Shown here: positions 1 to 7,413 of the stretch, one piece after another
Position numbering within the stretch: position 1 is the first letter of the stretch
How the letters are laid out: each line of letters begins with the position of its first letter
Assembly: GCF_003626535.1 (NCBI RefSeq)
Contig: NZ_RBAL01000026.1
Coordinates: 25,399 to 89,398 of the forward strand
Origin: Streptomyces hoynatensis
GTDB taxonomy: Bacteria; Actinomycetota; Actinomycetes; Streptomycetales; Streptomycetaceae
Reading direction: 5' to 3'
Length of the DNA: 64,000 nucleotides
Made by a program: the position numbers and the translations under genes
Notes under the pieces: generated by a model
Databases searched by the model: none
The model's input: the letters and a program-made list of their open reading frames with translations, nothing else
Told to the model about the DNA's origin: nothing

Positions 1-1535
1 CCTCTGAGGGAGCGGGCGCAGGATTCGAGGGACTGCTGGTCCGCGCCGGGGAACGCGGCGGCCAGGTGGCCGTCGGGGCGGACGAGGAGCAGGGTGTGCG
101 CGGGGGCACCCGGGTACTCCTCGGTGACCAGCAGCTCGGCGGGCAGCGGGAGCGTGCGCGCCGCGGCGGCCAGCTCCGGCATCAGGCCGGCCGTCAGCCA
201 GTGCCTGGCGTCCCACACCCGGGAGCCCGGCGCGGTGAGCACCAGCAGCAGCGGGCCGCCGAGCCGGTCGCGCAGGCGGCTCTGGGTGCCGTCGAGGGCG
301 ATCACCGGCACGTCGGCCACGGGGGAGCCGACGGGGGTGTGCGTCGCCACGGGCACGCGGGGGGTGCAGGAGAGGGGCGAGGCGGGATGGCCCTTCGGGC
401 CGCCGAGCGAGCCGCGGCCCAGGTGGCCCTCGGCGAGGAGGGTGAGGCGCCCGCGGCCCCGGCCGGTGAGCCGGGCGGCCAGCCCGCCGCCGCGCACCAG
501 CGGCAGGGCCTGGTCGACCGCGCGCAGCCGGGCGCCCACGGCGGTGCGGCGTTCGGCCTCGTAACTGTCGAGCAGGGTCTCGGCGTTGCCCTCGTGGCAG
601 GCGACGGCGAGTTTCCACGCGAGGTTCTCGACGTCCCGCAGGCCCTCGGCGACCTGCTGGGTGCCGAGCGCTCCGAGCAGGTGGGCGGCGTCGCCGGCCA
701 GGAAGACGCGCCCCGCGCGCCAGCGGCGGGCCAGGCGCTGGTGGCAGATGTGCACGCCGGTGTCGAGGAGTTCGTAGGGGGGAAGTTCCCCGCCGTGCCA
801 GGCGGTGAGGGTGCCGTGGACGCGTTCCAGCATCGACTCCGGGGTCACCAGGGCGCCGTCCGGCGGGAGCGGCCAGTCGAGCCGCCACCTGTCCTCCGTC
901 AGGGGGCGGGCGGTGACCTCCCCGTAGCCGGGGGCCCGGTGCAGTCCCGCCTCGCCGGGCCAGGGCAGTTCGGCGCGGAGCGCGGCCACGGCGTAGCGCT
1001 CGACGTCCGTGCGGCCGGGGAATCCGGCGCCGAGCAGCTTGCGGACGGTGGAGCGGGCGCCGTCGCAGCCGACGAGGTAGCTGCCGCGGTAGGTCCTGGC
1101 CTGCCCGCGGCGGCCCTCGGGGGCCCGGCGCACGACGTGGGCGGTGAGGTCGGTCTCGCGTTGTTCGAGGTCGGTGAGGCGGTGGCCGGCGACGAGGGTC
1201 ACCAGCTGGTGGCCTTCGGCCGCCTCGCGCAGGGCGAGTTCCAGCACGTGCTGCGGCACGTGGCGCGGCGCCGCGGCCTCGGTGAACTCCTCGTGCCAGA
1301 CGGTCTTTTCGCGGTGCGTGGTGCGCCAGCCCCGCCAGGCCGCCGCGTGCCGCCCGACGCCCGGCAGGGCGAGGAGGCGTTCGGCGTCGCCCGTCAGGAC
1401 GCAGGTCCTGGCCAGGCGCCTGGCGGGTGGCTCGCCTGTGCCGTCGAGGACGACGGCCGGTACCCCGTACCCGGCCAGGGCAAGCGCCAGCGCGAGCCCC
1501 GTGGGGCCCGCGCCGGCAATGATCACGGGGAGCAC
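1..1535 (-). CDS. FAD-dependent aromatic monooxygenase, N-terminal part (runs off the left edge)
   Basis: Class A flavoprotein monooxygenase of the PheA/TfdB/MhpA type, expected to hydroxylate an aromatic or polyketide substrate using NAD(P)H and O2. The reverse-strand reading frame is open from about 1535 to base 1 with no stop, giving about 511 visible residues; the C-terminus is outside the window. Seen: the dinucleotide-binding motif IIAGAGPTGLALALA right at the N-terminus, the DG motif YLVGCDGARSTVRK near residue 155, and the second FAD motif VFLAGDAAHLLGALG near residue 275, followed by a thioredoxin-like C-terminal part. The GTG at 1535-1533 is preferred; GTG 1526-1524 is an in-frame alternative. 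The gene lies 64 bp after gluD on the same strand, but nothing ties it functionally to glutamate uptake. The substrate is unknown. Confidence 0.85.
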   Translation of the reverse strand, partial: MLPVIIAGAGPTGLALALALAGYGVPAVVLDGTGEPPARRLARTCVLTGDAERLLALPGVGRHAAAWRGWRTTHREKTVWHEEFTEAAAPRHVPQHVLELALREAAEGHQLVTLVAGHRLTDLEQRETDLTAHVVRRAPEGRRGQARTYRGSYLVGCDGARSTVRKLLGAGFPGRTDVERYAVAALRAELPWPGEAGLHRAPGYGEVTARPLTEDRWRLDWPLPPDGALVTPESMLERVHGTLTAWHGGELPPYELLDTGVHICHQRLARRWRAGRVFLAGDAAHLLGALGTQQVAEGLRDVENLAWKLAVACHEGNAETLLDSYEAERRTAVGARLRAVDQALPLVRGGGLAARLTGRGRGRLTLLAEGHLGRGSLGGPKGHPASPLSCTPRVPVATHTPVGSPVADVPVIALDGTQSRLRDRLGGPLLLVLTAPGSRVWDARHWLTAGLMPELAAAARTLPLPAELLVTEEYPGAPAHTLLLVRPDGHLAAAFPGADQQSLESCARSLR

Positions 1536-1599
1536 AGCACGTATGCAACCCAGCGGGTGATCAGGCGTCAAGTCGGGTCCGGTGCCCGGTGACCGGTCC

Positions 1600-2535
1600 C
1601 TAACCCTTGGCCACCGTGGCGGGGGGAGCCGGGGGCGCCACCGTCGTCTCGAGGTTCCCCGTGGCGCCGTCCCCGAGGTCCGCCGGTCCCTGGGCCACGA
1701 CGGCCCCGGTGCCGCGGGTGCCGCGCCTGATGCGCCGCTCCAGCCAGCCGGCGAGCTGGCTGAGGAGGAAGTTGATCACCACGAATATCGCGGCGGCCAC
1801 GGTGTAGGCGGCGATCGTGTTCGAGTAGTTCGAGGAGATGAGGCGCGCGGCGCTCAGCAGCTCCTGGTAGCTCAGGATGGCCCCGCCGAGCGTGGTGTCC
1901 TTCACGATCACGACCAGCTGGCTGATGATCGCGGGCAGCATCGCGGTGACCGCCTGCGGGAGCAGCACGTTGGTCATGATCTGGCCCTTGCGCAGGCCGA
2001 GCGCGCGGCCCGCGTCCTCCTGCCCGCGGGGCAGCGAGAGCACGCCGGCGCGGACGATCTCGGCCAGCACCGAGGCGTTGTACAGCACCAGGCCGGTCAC
2101 CAGGGCGTACATCGGCCTTATGTCGCGGTCGACGGTCGACCACTGCGCGTACGCCTCGTTGGCGAAGACGATCATCAGCAGTACGGGGATCGCCCGGAAG
2201 AACTCGACGACCACGTCGCAGGGCCGGCGAATCCACCAGTGGTCCGAGAGCCGCCCGATGCCGAAGATCGCGCCGAGGGGGAGCGCGATCACCAGCGCGA
2301 GGCCGGCGGCCTCCAGCGTCTTGCGCAGGCCGGGCAGCAGGAAGGTCGTCCAGACGTTGCCGTCGTTGATGAACGGCTCCCACTTCTCGCCGTCGAGCTG
2401 GTGCTTGTCGTCGAGTTCGCCGTACACCCACCAGGCGAGGGCGAGGAACAGCAGGACGAACACCACGGCGTACACGGCGTGCCAGCGCCTGGCGCGCGGC
2501 CCCGGCGCGTCGTAGAGGACGGACAGGTTGGTCAT
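1600..2535 (-). CDS. gluD: Glutamate/amino-acid ABC transporter permease GluD
   Basis: One of the two inner-membrane permease subunits of a polar amino-acid (glutamate) ABC importer, 311 residues. The sequence begins MTNLSVLYD, has a first membrane helix at about 20-40 (HAVYAVVFVLLFLALAWW), a periplasmic loop, then the HisM/GluD-type permease core with several further membrane segments. The ABC-contacting EAA loop is visible around residues 170-195 (GRALGLRKGQIMTNVLLPQA). The C-terminal tail is Gly/Ala/Pro-rich. Its ATG overlaps the stop of gluC by 4 bp (ATGA), so translation is probably coupled. It is the last gene of the gluABCD set. Confidence 0.93.
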   Translation of the reverse strand: MTNLSVLYDAPGPRARRWHAVYAVVFVLLFLALAWWVYGELDDKHQLDGEKWEPFINDGNVWTTFLLPGLRKTLEAAGLALVIALPLGAIFGIGRLSDHWWIRRPCDVVVEFFRAIPVLLMIVFANEAYAQWSTVDRDIRPMYALVTGLVLYNASVLAEIVRAGVLSLPRGQEDAGRALGLRKGQIMTNVLLPQAVTAMLPAIISQLVVIVKDTTLGGAILSYQELLSAARLISSNYSNTIAAYTVAAAIFVVINFLLSQLAGWLERRIRRGTRGTGAVVAQGPADLGDGATGNLETTVAPPAPPATVAKG

Positions 2536-3206
2536 CGCTTCACCGCCATGCGCTTGGCCACCCAGCCGAGGAGCAGTCCGGTCGGCAGGGTGAGGATGAT
2601 GAACCCGAGGGCGAAGAGCAGGGCAATCGGGATCAGCTGGGCCTCGTTCTCGATCATCTCGCTCATCAGGGCGGCGGCCTCGGCCACGCCGATGGCGGAG
2701 GCCACCGTGGTGTTCTTCGTCAGGGCGATCAGGATGTTCGCCAGCGGTGCGATCACCGAGCGGAAGGCCTGCGGGAGCACGATCAGCCGCAGCACCTGCG
2801 AGAAGCTCAGGCCGAGCGCCCTGGCCGCCTCCGCCTGGCCGACGGGCACCGTGTTGATGCCGGAGCGCAGCGCCTCGCAGACGAAGGCCGAGGTGTAGAC
2901 GACGAAGCCGAGGATCGCCAGCCGGTAGTTCGTCGGGTCGACCGAGCCGTCGGTGAACATCGTCACCCGCAGCGTCTGGCCCAGCCCGATCGAGCAGAAG
3001 ACGATGATGAGGGTCAGGGGGATGTTCCGGAAGATGTTCACGTACGCGGTGCCGAAGGCACGCATGACGGGCACCGGGCTGACGCGCATGGCCGCGAGGA
3101 CGGTCCCCCAGATGAGGGAGCCGACCCCGGCGAAGAACGTCAGCTGGATCGTTGTCCAGAACGCCCCGAAAAGGTCGTATTCATCGAGATCTAGGAAGTC
3201 GAACAC
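2532..3206 (-). CDS. gluC: Glutamate/amino-acid ABC transporter permease GluC
   Basis: Second permease subunit of the glutamate-type importer, 224 residues, the usual size for HisQ/GluC proteins. It starts with GTG (VFDFLDLDEYD) and contains about five membrane helices. The EAA loop is at about residues 130-150 (AARALGLSFSQVLRLIVLPQA), the contact surface for the GluA ATPase. It follows gluB after an 85-bp spacer holding a strong stem-loop, and overlaps gluD by 4 bp. It is expected to form a GluC-GluD heterodimer in the cytoplasmic membrane. Confidence 0.93.
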   Translation of the reverse strand: MFDFLDLDEYDLFGAFWTTIQLTFFAGVGSLIWGTVLAAMRVSPVPVMRAFGTAYVNIFRNIPLTLIIVFCSIGLGQTLRVTMFTDGSVDPTNYRLAILGFVVYTSAFVCEALRSGINTVPVGQAEAARALGLSFSQVLRLIVLPQAFRSVIAPLANILIALTKNTTVASAIGVAEAAALMSEMIENEAQLIPIALLFALGFIILTLPTGLLLGWVAKRMAVKR

Positions 3207-3243
3207 GGAGTCTCTCAGCCTCGACTAGGGGGGTGGAATGGAT

Positions 3244-3274
3244 GTGGCGCGCCGCCAGAGTGGCGGCGCGCCAC
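3244..3274 (-). promoter_or_regulatory. Intercistronic stem-loop between gluB and gluC
   Basis: Perfect inverted repeat: 14-bp arms (3244-3257 and 3261-3274, GTGGCGCGCCGCCA and its complement) with a 3-nt loop, in the 85-bp gap between the gluB stop and the gluC start. No T-run follows. In many binding-protein importers such a structure after the binding-protein gene attenuates read-through or protects upstream mRNA, so that the binding protein is made in excess over the permeases. The structure is directly visible; that role is inferred. Confidence 0.75.
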
Positions 3275-3291
3275 CGGGGGACCCGGAGGGG

Positions 3292-4137
3292 TCAGCTGGT
3301 TTCCGTGATCTCGGGGGCTTCCTCAGCCTCGTAGTTGGCGGGGCCGAAGTTCCGCTCGATGGCCTCCTGCCAGGAGCCGTCCTCCTCCATCTCCCGGATC
3401 GCGTCGTTGATCTGCTCCTGCAGCTCGGTGTCGCCGTGCGGGATGCCGACGCCGTAGGGCTCGTCGCTCAGCTCCAGGCCGGCGAGCTCGAACTTGCCCT
3501 GGTTCTGCTCCTGGGCGGCGTAGCCGGCGAGGATGGAGTCGTCCGTGGTCAGGGCGTCCACCGCGCCGCTCTCCAGGCCGGTCAGGCACTCGGAGTAGGT
3601 GCCGAACTCCTGCAGCTGCGCGTCGGGAGCGAAGTCGTCGTGCACGTGCTGGGCCGAGGTCGAGCCGGTGACCGAGCAGAGGGTCAGGTCGTTGATCTCG
3701 TCCGGGTTGGAGACGCCCTCGCCGGCGCGCATCAGCAGGTCCTGGTGGGCCATGAAGTACGGCCCGGCGAAGCTGACCTGCTCCTTGCGCTCGTCGGTGA
3801 TCGAGTAGCTGGCGACGATGAAGTCGACATCGCCGCGCTTGAGCAGGTTCTCGCGCTCGGCGCTCGGCGCCTCGACCCACTCGATGTTCTCCGGGGAGAC
3901 GCCGAGCTTGCCGGCGATGTAGGTGGCGACGTCGACGTCGAAGCCGGTGTAGTCGCCCTCCGGGGTCTTCAGGCCGAGACCCGGCTGGTCGAACTTGATG
4001 CCGATGGTCAGGGAGTCGCCGTCGCCGCTGCCGCCCCCGCCCGAGCCCTCGTCGTCATCGTTGGAGCCACAAGCGGTGGCGGTCAGCGAGAGCGCGAGGA
4101 CCGCGGCGGCCAGAGCGCTTGCCTTACGGAGTTTCAT
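3292..4137 (-). CDS. gluB: Glutamate-binding lipoprotein GluB
   Basis: Extracellular substrate-binding lipoprotein (SBP_bac_3 family) that delivers glutamate or a related amino acid to GluCD, 281 residues. The start is set at 4137 (MKLRKASALAAAVLALS), which gives a classic lipoprotein signal: basic start, hydrophobic stretch and lipobox LTATAC with the lipidated Cys near residue 27. A longer open frame upstream lacks these features. A Gly/Ser/Asp-rich linker is followed by the family core (LTIGIKFDQPGLG, FDVDVATYIAGKLGV, FIVASYSITDERKEQVSF, and the AVDALTTDDSILAGYA region). It sits between gluA (94 bp upstream) and the stem-loop preceding gluC. Confidence 0.94.
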   Translation of the reverse strand: MKLRKASALAAAVLALSLTATACGSNDDDEGSGGGGSGDGDSLTIGIKFDQPGLGLKTPEGDYTGFDVDVATYIAGKLGVSPENIEWVEAPSAERENLLKRGDVDFIVASYSITDERKEQVSFAGPYFMAHQDLLMRAGEGVSNPDEINDLTLCSVTGSTSAQHVHDDFAPDAQLQEFGTYSECLTGLESGAVDALTTDDSILAGYAAQEQNQGKFELAGLELSDEPYGVGIPHGDTELQEQINDAIREMEEDGSWQEAIERNFGPANYEAEEAPEITETS

Positions 4138-4231
4138 GTGGTGTTCCCTTGTTGTCTTCAGGCGGTGAGTCGCGGGGGGATGCGCGTGCGGGGAACGCGC
4201 GGGTCTTGCGCGGGTGGAACGGCCGGGCCGG

Positions 4232-5017
4232 TCAGTGCGCGAGGATCTTCGAGAGGAAGTCCCTGGCCCGGTCGCTGCGCGGATTGTCGAAGAACTGGTG
4301 GGGGTCTGCCTCTTCGACGATCCGGCCGTCAGCCATGAACACCACGCGGTTCGCGGCGGAGCGGGCGAAGCCCATCTCATGGGTGACGACGACCATGGTC
4401 ATGCCTTCGCTGGCGAGCTGCCGCATGACCTCAAGCACCTCATTGATCATTTCCGGGTCGAGCGCGGAGGTGGGCTCGTCGAAGAGCATCACCTTCGGCT
4501 CCATCGCCAGGGCCCTCGCGATGGCCACCCGCTGCTGCTGGCCGCCGGACAGCTGCGCGGGGTACTTGTCGGCCTGGCTGCCCACGCCGACCCGGTCGAG
4601 AAGCATCCTGGCCCGGGCCTCGACCTGGGCCTTGTCCTGACGCCTGACCTTGATCGGGCCGAGCATCACGTTCTGCAACACGGTCTTGTGCGCGAAGAGG
4701 TTGAAGGACTGGAAGACCATGCCCACGTCGGCGCGCAGCCGGGCCAGTTCCCTGCCCTCCGCGGGCAGCGGATTGTTGTCGATGGTGATCGTGCCGGAGT
4801 CGATGGTCTCCAGGCGGTTGATCGTCCGGCAGAGCGTGGACTTGCCCGAGCCGGACGGGCCGATCACCACGACCACCTCGCCGCGCTTGATGGTCAGGTT
4901 GATGTCCTGGAGCACGTGGAGCGCACCGAAGTGCTTGTTCACGCCGTCCAGGATGACCAGGTCCTCGGCGAGAGGCGCGGCGTCCTCGATTTCCTTGGTC
5001 AGCGACGCGTCGCTCAT
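4232..5017 (-). CDS. gluA: Glutamate ABC transporter ATP-binding protein GluA
   Basis: Cytoplasmic ATPase of the importer, 261 residues. The start at 5017 (MSDASLTKEIEDAAPL) gives the family length; the frame is open further upstream, but that extension is Arg-rich and not family-like. Motifs seen: Walker A GPSGSGKST (about 53-61), Q-loop VFQSFNLF, ABC signature LSGGQQQR, Walker B VMLFDEPTSALDPE and the H-loop VVTHEMGFA. It is the first gene of gluABCD and is divergent from the two-component regulator gene at 5236, so both promoters lie in 5018-5235. Confidence 0.95.
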   Translation of the reverse strand: MSDASLTKEIEDAAPLAEDLVILDGVNKHFGALHVLQDINLTIKRGEVVVVIGPSGSGKSTLCRTINRLETIDSGTITIDNNPLPAEGRELARLRADVGMVFQSFNLFAHKTVLQNVMLGPIKVRRQDKAQVEARARMLLDRVGVGSQADKYPAQLSGGQQQRVAIARALAMEPKVMLFDEPTSALDPEMINEVLEVMRQLASEGMTMVVVTHEMGFARSAANRVVFMADGRIVEEADPHQFFDNPRSDRARDFLSKILAH

Positions 5018-5104
5018 CGTTGGCTTGCTCCGTCCTCGTCGGTTGGCACCGGACCATAGCCAGCTACGCAACGCAGCGTCAGCAGATCTGAGCGGAAATT
5101 GAGC

Positions 5105-5117
5105 ATCACGATGTGAT
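5105..5117. promoter_or_regulatory. Small inverted repeat in the gluA/response-regulator divergent promoter region
   Basis: ATCAC-GAT-GTGAT, a perfect 5-bp inverted repeat with a 3-bp spacer, lies roughly midway in the 218-bp divergent region (5018-5235). It could be half of an operator for the adjacent OmpR-type regulator or another factor. It is short enough to occur by chance, and I see no convincing -10/-35 pair to anchor it. Confidence 0.2.
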
Positions 5118-5235
5118 CGCGGTCTCGTTGCGCACCGTGCCATTCGGTGACCGCTTGTGAGCGGCGGATAACGGTAGCGTTCAGCTCCTGGGCGGCCTCT
5201 TGACGTGCACCCCGCTCATCGGCGTGGATGCCAAG

Positions 5236-5928
5236 ATGAGACTGCTGCTGGTCGAGGACGACGAGCACGTCGCCGCGGCCCTGGTCGCCGTACTCTCCAG
5301 GCACGGCTTCGAAGTGGTCCGCGCCCGGGGCGGCGAGGAGGCCGTCGCGCAGGTGCGGGATCGCAGCTTCGGCGTCGTCCTGCTCGACCTGGGGCTGCCC
5401 GACGTGGACGGCTTCGAGGTGTGCGGCCGCATCCGCCGCATCGCCTCGGTGCCGGTGATCATGGTGACCGCCCGCTCCGACGTCAGGTCCAGGATTCACG
5501 GCCTGAACCTCGGCGCCGACGACTACGTGGTGAAGCCGTACGACACCGGGGAGCTGCTCGCCCGCATCCACGCCGTGAGCAGGCGCACCGGGCCCGAGGA
5601 GGAGCCGGCCGGACAGGAGGAACCCGCCGGGGTGCTGACGCTCGGCCCGATCACGGTGGAGACCGCCACCCGCCAGGTGTCGGTGGACGGCGAGCAGATC
5701 GCGCTCACCCGCAAGGAGTTCGACCTGCTCGCGCTGCTGGCCCAGCGGCCCGGCGTGGTCTTCCGCCGCGAGCAGATCATCAGCGACGTGTGGCAGACCA
5801 GCTGGGAGGGAACCGGCCGCACGCTTGAGGTGCACATCGCCTCGCTGCGGGCCAAGCTGCGCAGGCCGGAGCTCGTCGAGACCGTCCGCGGCGTCGGCTA
5901 CCGGCTGGCCCTGCCCCCCACCCCGTGA
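5236..5928 (+). CDS. OmpR/PhoB-family response regulator
   Basis: DNA-binding response regulator, 230 residues. The ATG at 5236 (MRLLLVEDDEH) puts the first beta strand at the N-terminus as is normal; a TTG at 5200 would add 12 residues. Receiver domain 1-115: acidic pair ED at 8-9, phospho-acceptor Asp51 in LLDLGLPDVDG, conserved Lys100 in VVKPYD. A linker rich in Glu/Pro is followed by a winged-helix DNA-binding domain (about 135-228) ending VETVRGVGYRLA. The sensor kinase gene follows after 15 bp, so they form a two-gene operon. The gene is divergent from gluA; control of glutamate uptake is possible but unproven. Confidence 0.93.
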   Translation: MRLLLVEDDEHVAAALVAVLSRHGFEVVRARGGEEAVAQVRDRSFGVVLLDLGLPDVDGFEVCGRIRRIASVPVIMVTARSDVRSRIHGLNLGADDYVVKPYDTGELLARIHAVSRRTGPEEEPAGQEEPAGVLTLGPITVETATRQVSVDGEQIALTRKEFDLLALLAQRPGVVFRREQIISDVWQTSWEGTGRTLEVHIASLRAKLRRPELVETVRGVGYRLALPPTP

Positions 5929-5943
5929 CCGGACCCCTTCCCC

Positions 5944-7413
5944 ATGCGCTCACGTCTCCTTCCGCTCCTCATCGTGCTGCTGGCCGGGGTGCTCCTCGCG
6001 CTCGGCATCCCGCTCGCCGTCAGCCAGGCCCACAGCGCGCAGCAGCGCGTCGTCGTCGACCGGATCGACGACACCGCCCGCTTCGCCTCGCACGCCCAGT
6101 TCGCCAGTGACACCGGGACCGGGCGGCACAGCCAGCAGATCTCCGCCCTCCAGGACGAGCTCGACCGCTACTACGAGGTCTACGGAATCAAGGCCGGCGT
6201 CTTCCAGCGCGACGGCCGCCCCATCGCCGTGGCCCCGCACGGCTGGTCCCCGCCGGGCGGCGCGGACGGCGAGGAGTTCGGCGAGGCGCTCGCCGGGCGC
6301 CGCAGCTCGGGCCCCAGCCAGGTGTGGCCGTGGAACAGCGACCGGCGGCTGCTCGTCGCCTCCCCGGTGATCAGGGACGGCGACGTGATCGCCGTCGTCT
6401 TCACCGACTCGCCCACCGGGCCGCTGCGCTCGCACATCCTGCACAGCTGGCTGCCCACCGTGGGCGGGGAGGCCGCGGCGATGCTGCTCGCGGTCGTCGC
6501 CGCCTTCCAGCTGACCCGCTGGGTGCTGCGCCCGGTGCGGGTCCTCGACCGGGCCACCCACGCGATCGCCACCGGCCGGCTGACCGCCCGCGTGGCCCCG
6601 GCGGGCGGCCCGCCGGAACTGCGGCGGCTGGCGCTGTCCTTCAACGAGATGGCCGACCACGTCGAGAACGTCCTGGAGCAGCAGCGCGCCTTCGTCGCCG
6701 ACGCCTCCCACCAGCTGCGCAACCCGCTGGCCGCGCTGCTGCTCCGCATCGACCTGCTCGGTCTCGAACTGCCCGAGGACAGCGAGGAGTTCGCCTCGGT
6801 CCGCGCCGAGGGCAAGCGGCTGGCCAAGGTGCTGGACGGCCTGCTCGACCTGGCGCTGGCCGAGCACAGCTCCGCCGACCTGCGGGTGACCGACGTCGCG
6901 CGCCTGGCCGGCGAGCGGGTGGACGCCTGGCGCCCGGTCGCCGACCGGCGCGGGGTGACGCTGCGGGTCGCCGGCGCGATCGCGGTGACCGGCTGGGCCG
7001 ACCCGGTGAGCCTGTCGAGCGCGCTGGACGCCGTCGTGGACAACGCGCTCAAGTTCACCCCGGGCGGCGGCAGCGTCACCGTGACCGTCACCCGCGACAG
7101 CGACCACGTCGCCATCGAGACGGCCGACGACGGGCCAGGACTCGACGACGCCGAGCTCGAACGCATCGGCGACCGCTTCTGGCGCAGCGGCCGCCACCAG
7201 AACGTCAACGGCTCCGGGCTCGGCCTCTCCATCGTCGACGCCCTGCTCGCCGCCGGCGGCGCGGCCATCTCCTACGCCCACAACCAGCCGCACGGGCTGC
7301 GGGTGACCATCTCGGTGCCCAGGGCCAAACCGGAGGAACCACCGGGGAACGAGGGCACCGGGACGGTCCCCGCCCAGGTCAGCCTGCCGCGCCGGGTGTC
7401 AGCCGCAGAGTGA
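5944..7413 (+). CDS. Membrane sensor histidine kinase
   Basis: Partner of the preceding response regulator, 489 residues. N-terminal membrane helix at about 5-27, an extracytoplasmic sensor region of about 145 residues (28-172), second helix at about 174-194, then a HAMP segment (to about 245). HisKA domain: phospho-acceptor His256 in VADASHQLRNPLAA. HATPase domain: N box around VVDNALKF, G1 ADDGPGLDD, G2 GSGLGLSIV. The acidic residue usually found right after the His of the H-box is Gln here (HQLRNP). Its 3' end overlaps the 3' end of the convergent mannosidase gene by 35 bp (7379-7413). The signal sensed is unknown. Confidence 0.93.
   Translation: MRSRLLPLLIVLLAGVLLALGIPLAVSQAHSAQQRVVVDRIDDTARFASHAQFASDTGTGRHSQQISALQDELDRYYEVYGIKAGVFQRDGRPIAVAPHGWSPPGGADGEEFGEALAGRRSSGPSQVWPWNSDRRLLVASPVIRDGDVIAVVFTDSPTGPLRSHILHSWLPTVGGEAAAMLLAVVAAFQLTRWVLRPVRVLDRATHAIATGRLTARVAPAGGPPELRRLALSFNEMADHVENVLEQQRAFVADASHQLRNPLAALLLRIDLLGLELPEDSEEFASVRAEGKRLAKVLDGLLDLALAEHSSADLRVTDVARLAGERVDAWRPVADRRGVTLRVAGAIAVTGWADPVSLSSALDAVVDNALKFTPGGGSVTVTVTRDSDHVAIETADDGPGLDDAELERIGDRFWRSGRHQNVNGSGLGLSIVDALLAAGGAAISYAHNQPHGLRVTISVPRAKPEEPPGNEGTGTVPAQVSLPRRVSAAE

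Noticed and set aside
5155..5172. lac-operator-like sequence TTGTGAGCGGCGGATAAC upstream of the response regulator gene
   Set aside because: Resemblance to the E. coli lac operator is interrupted by a 3-bp insertion and there is no LacI-type gene nearby; treated as coincidence.
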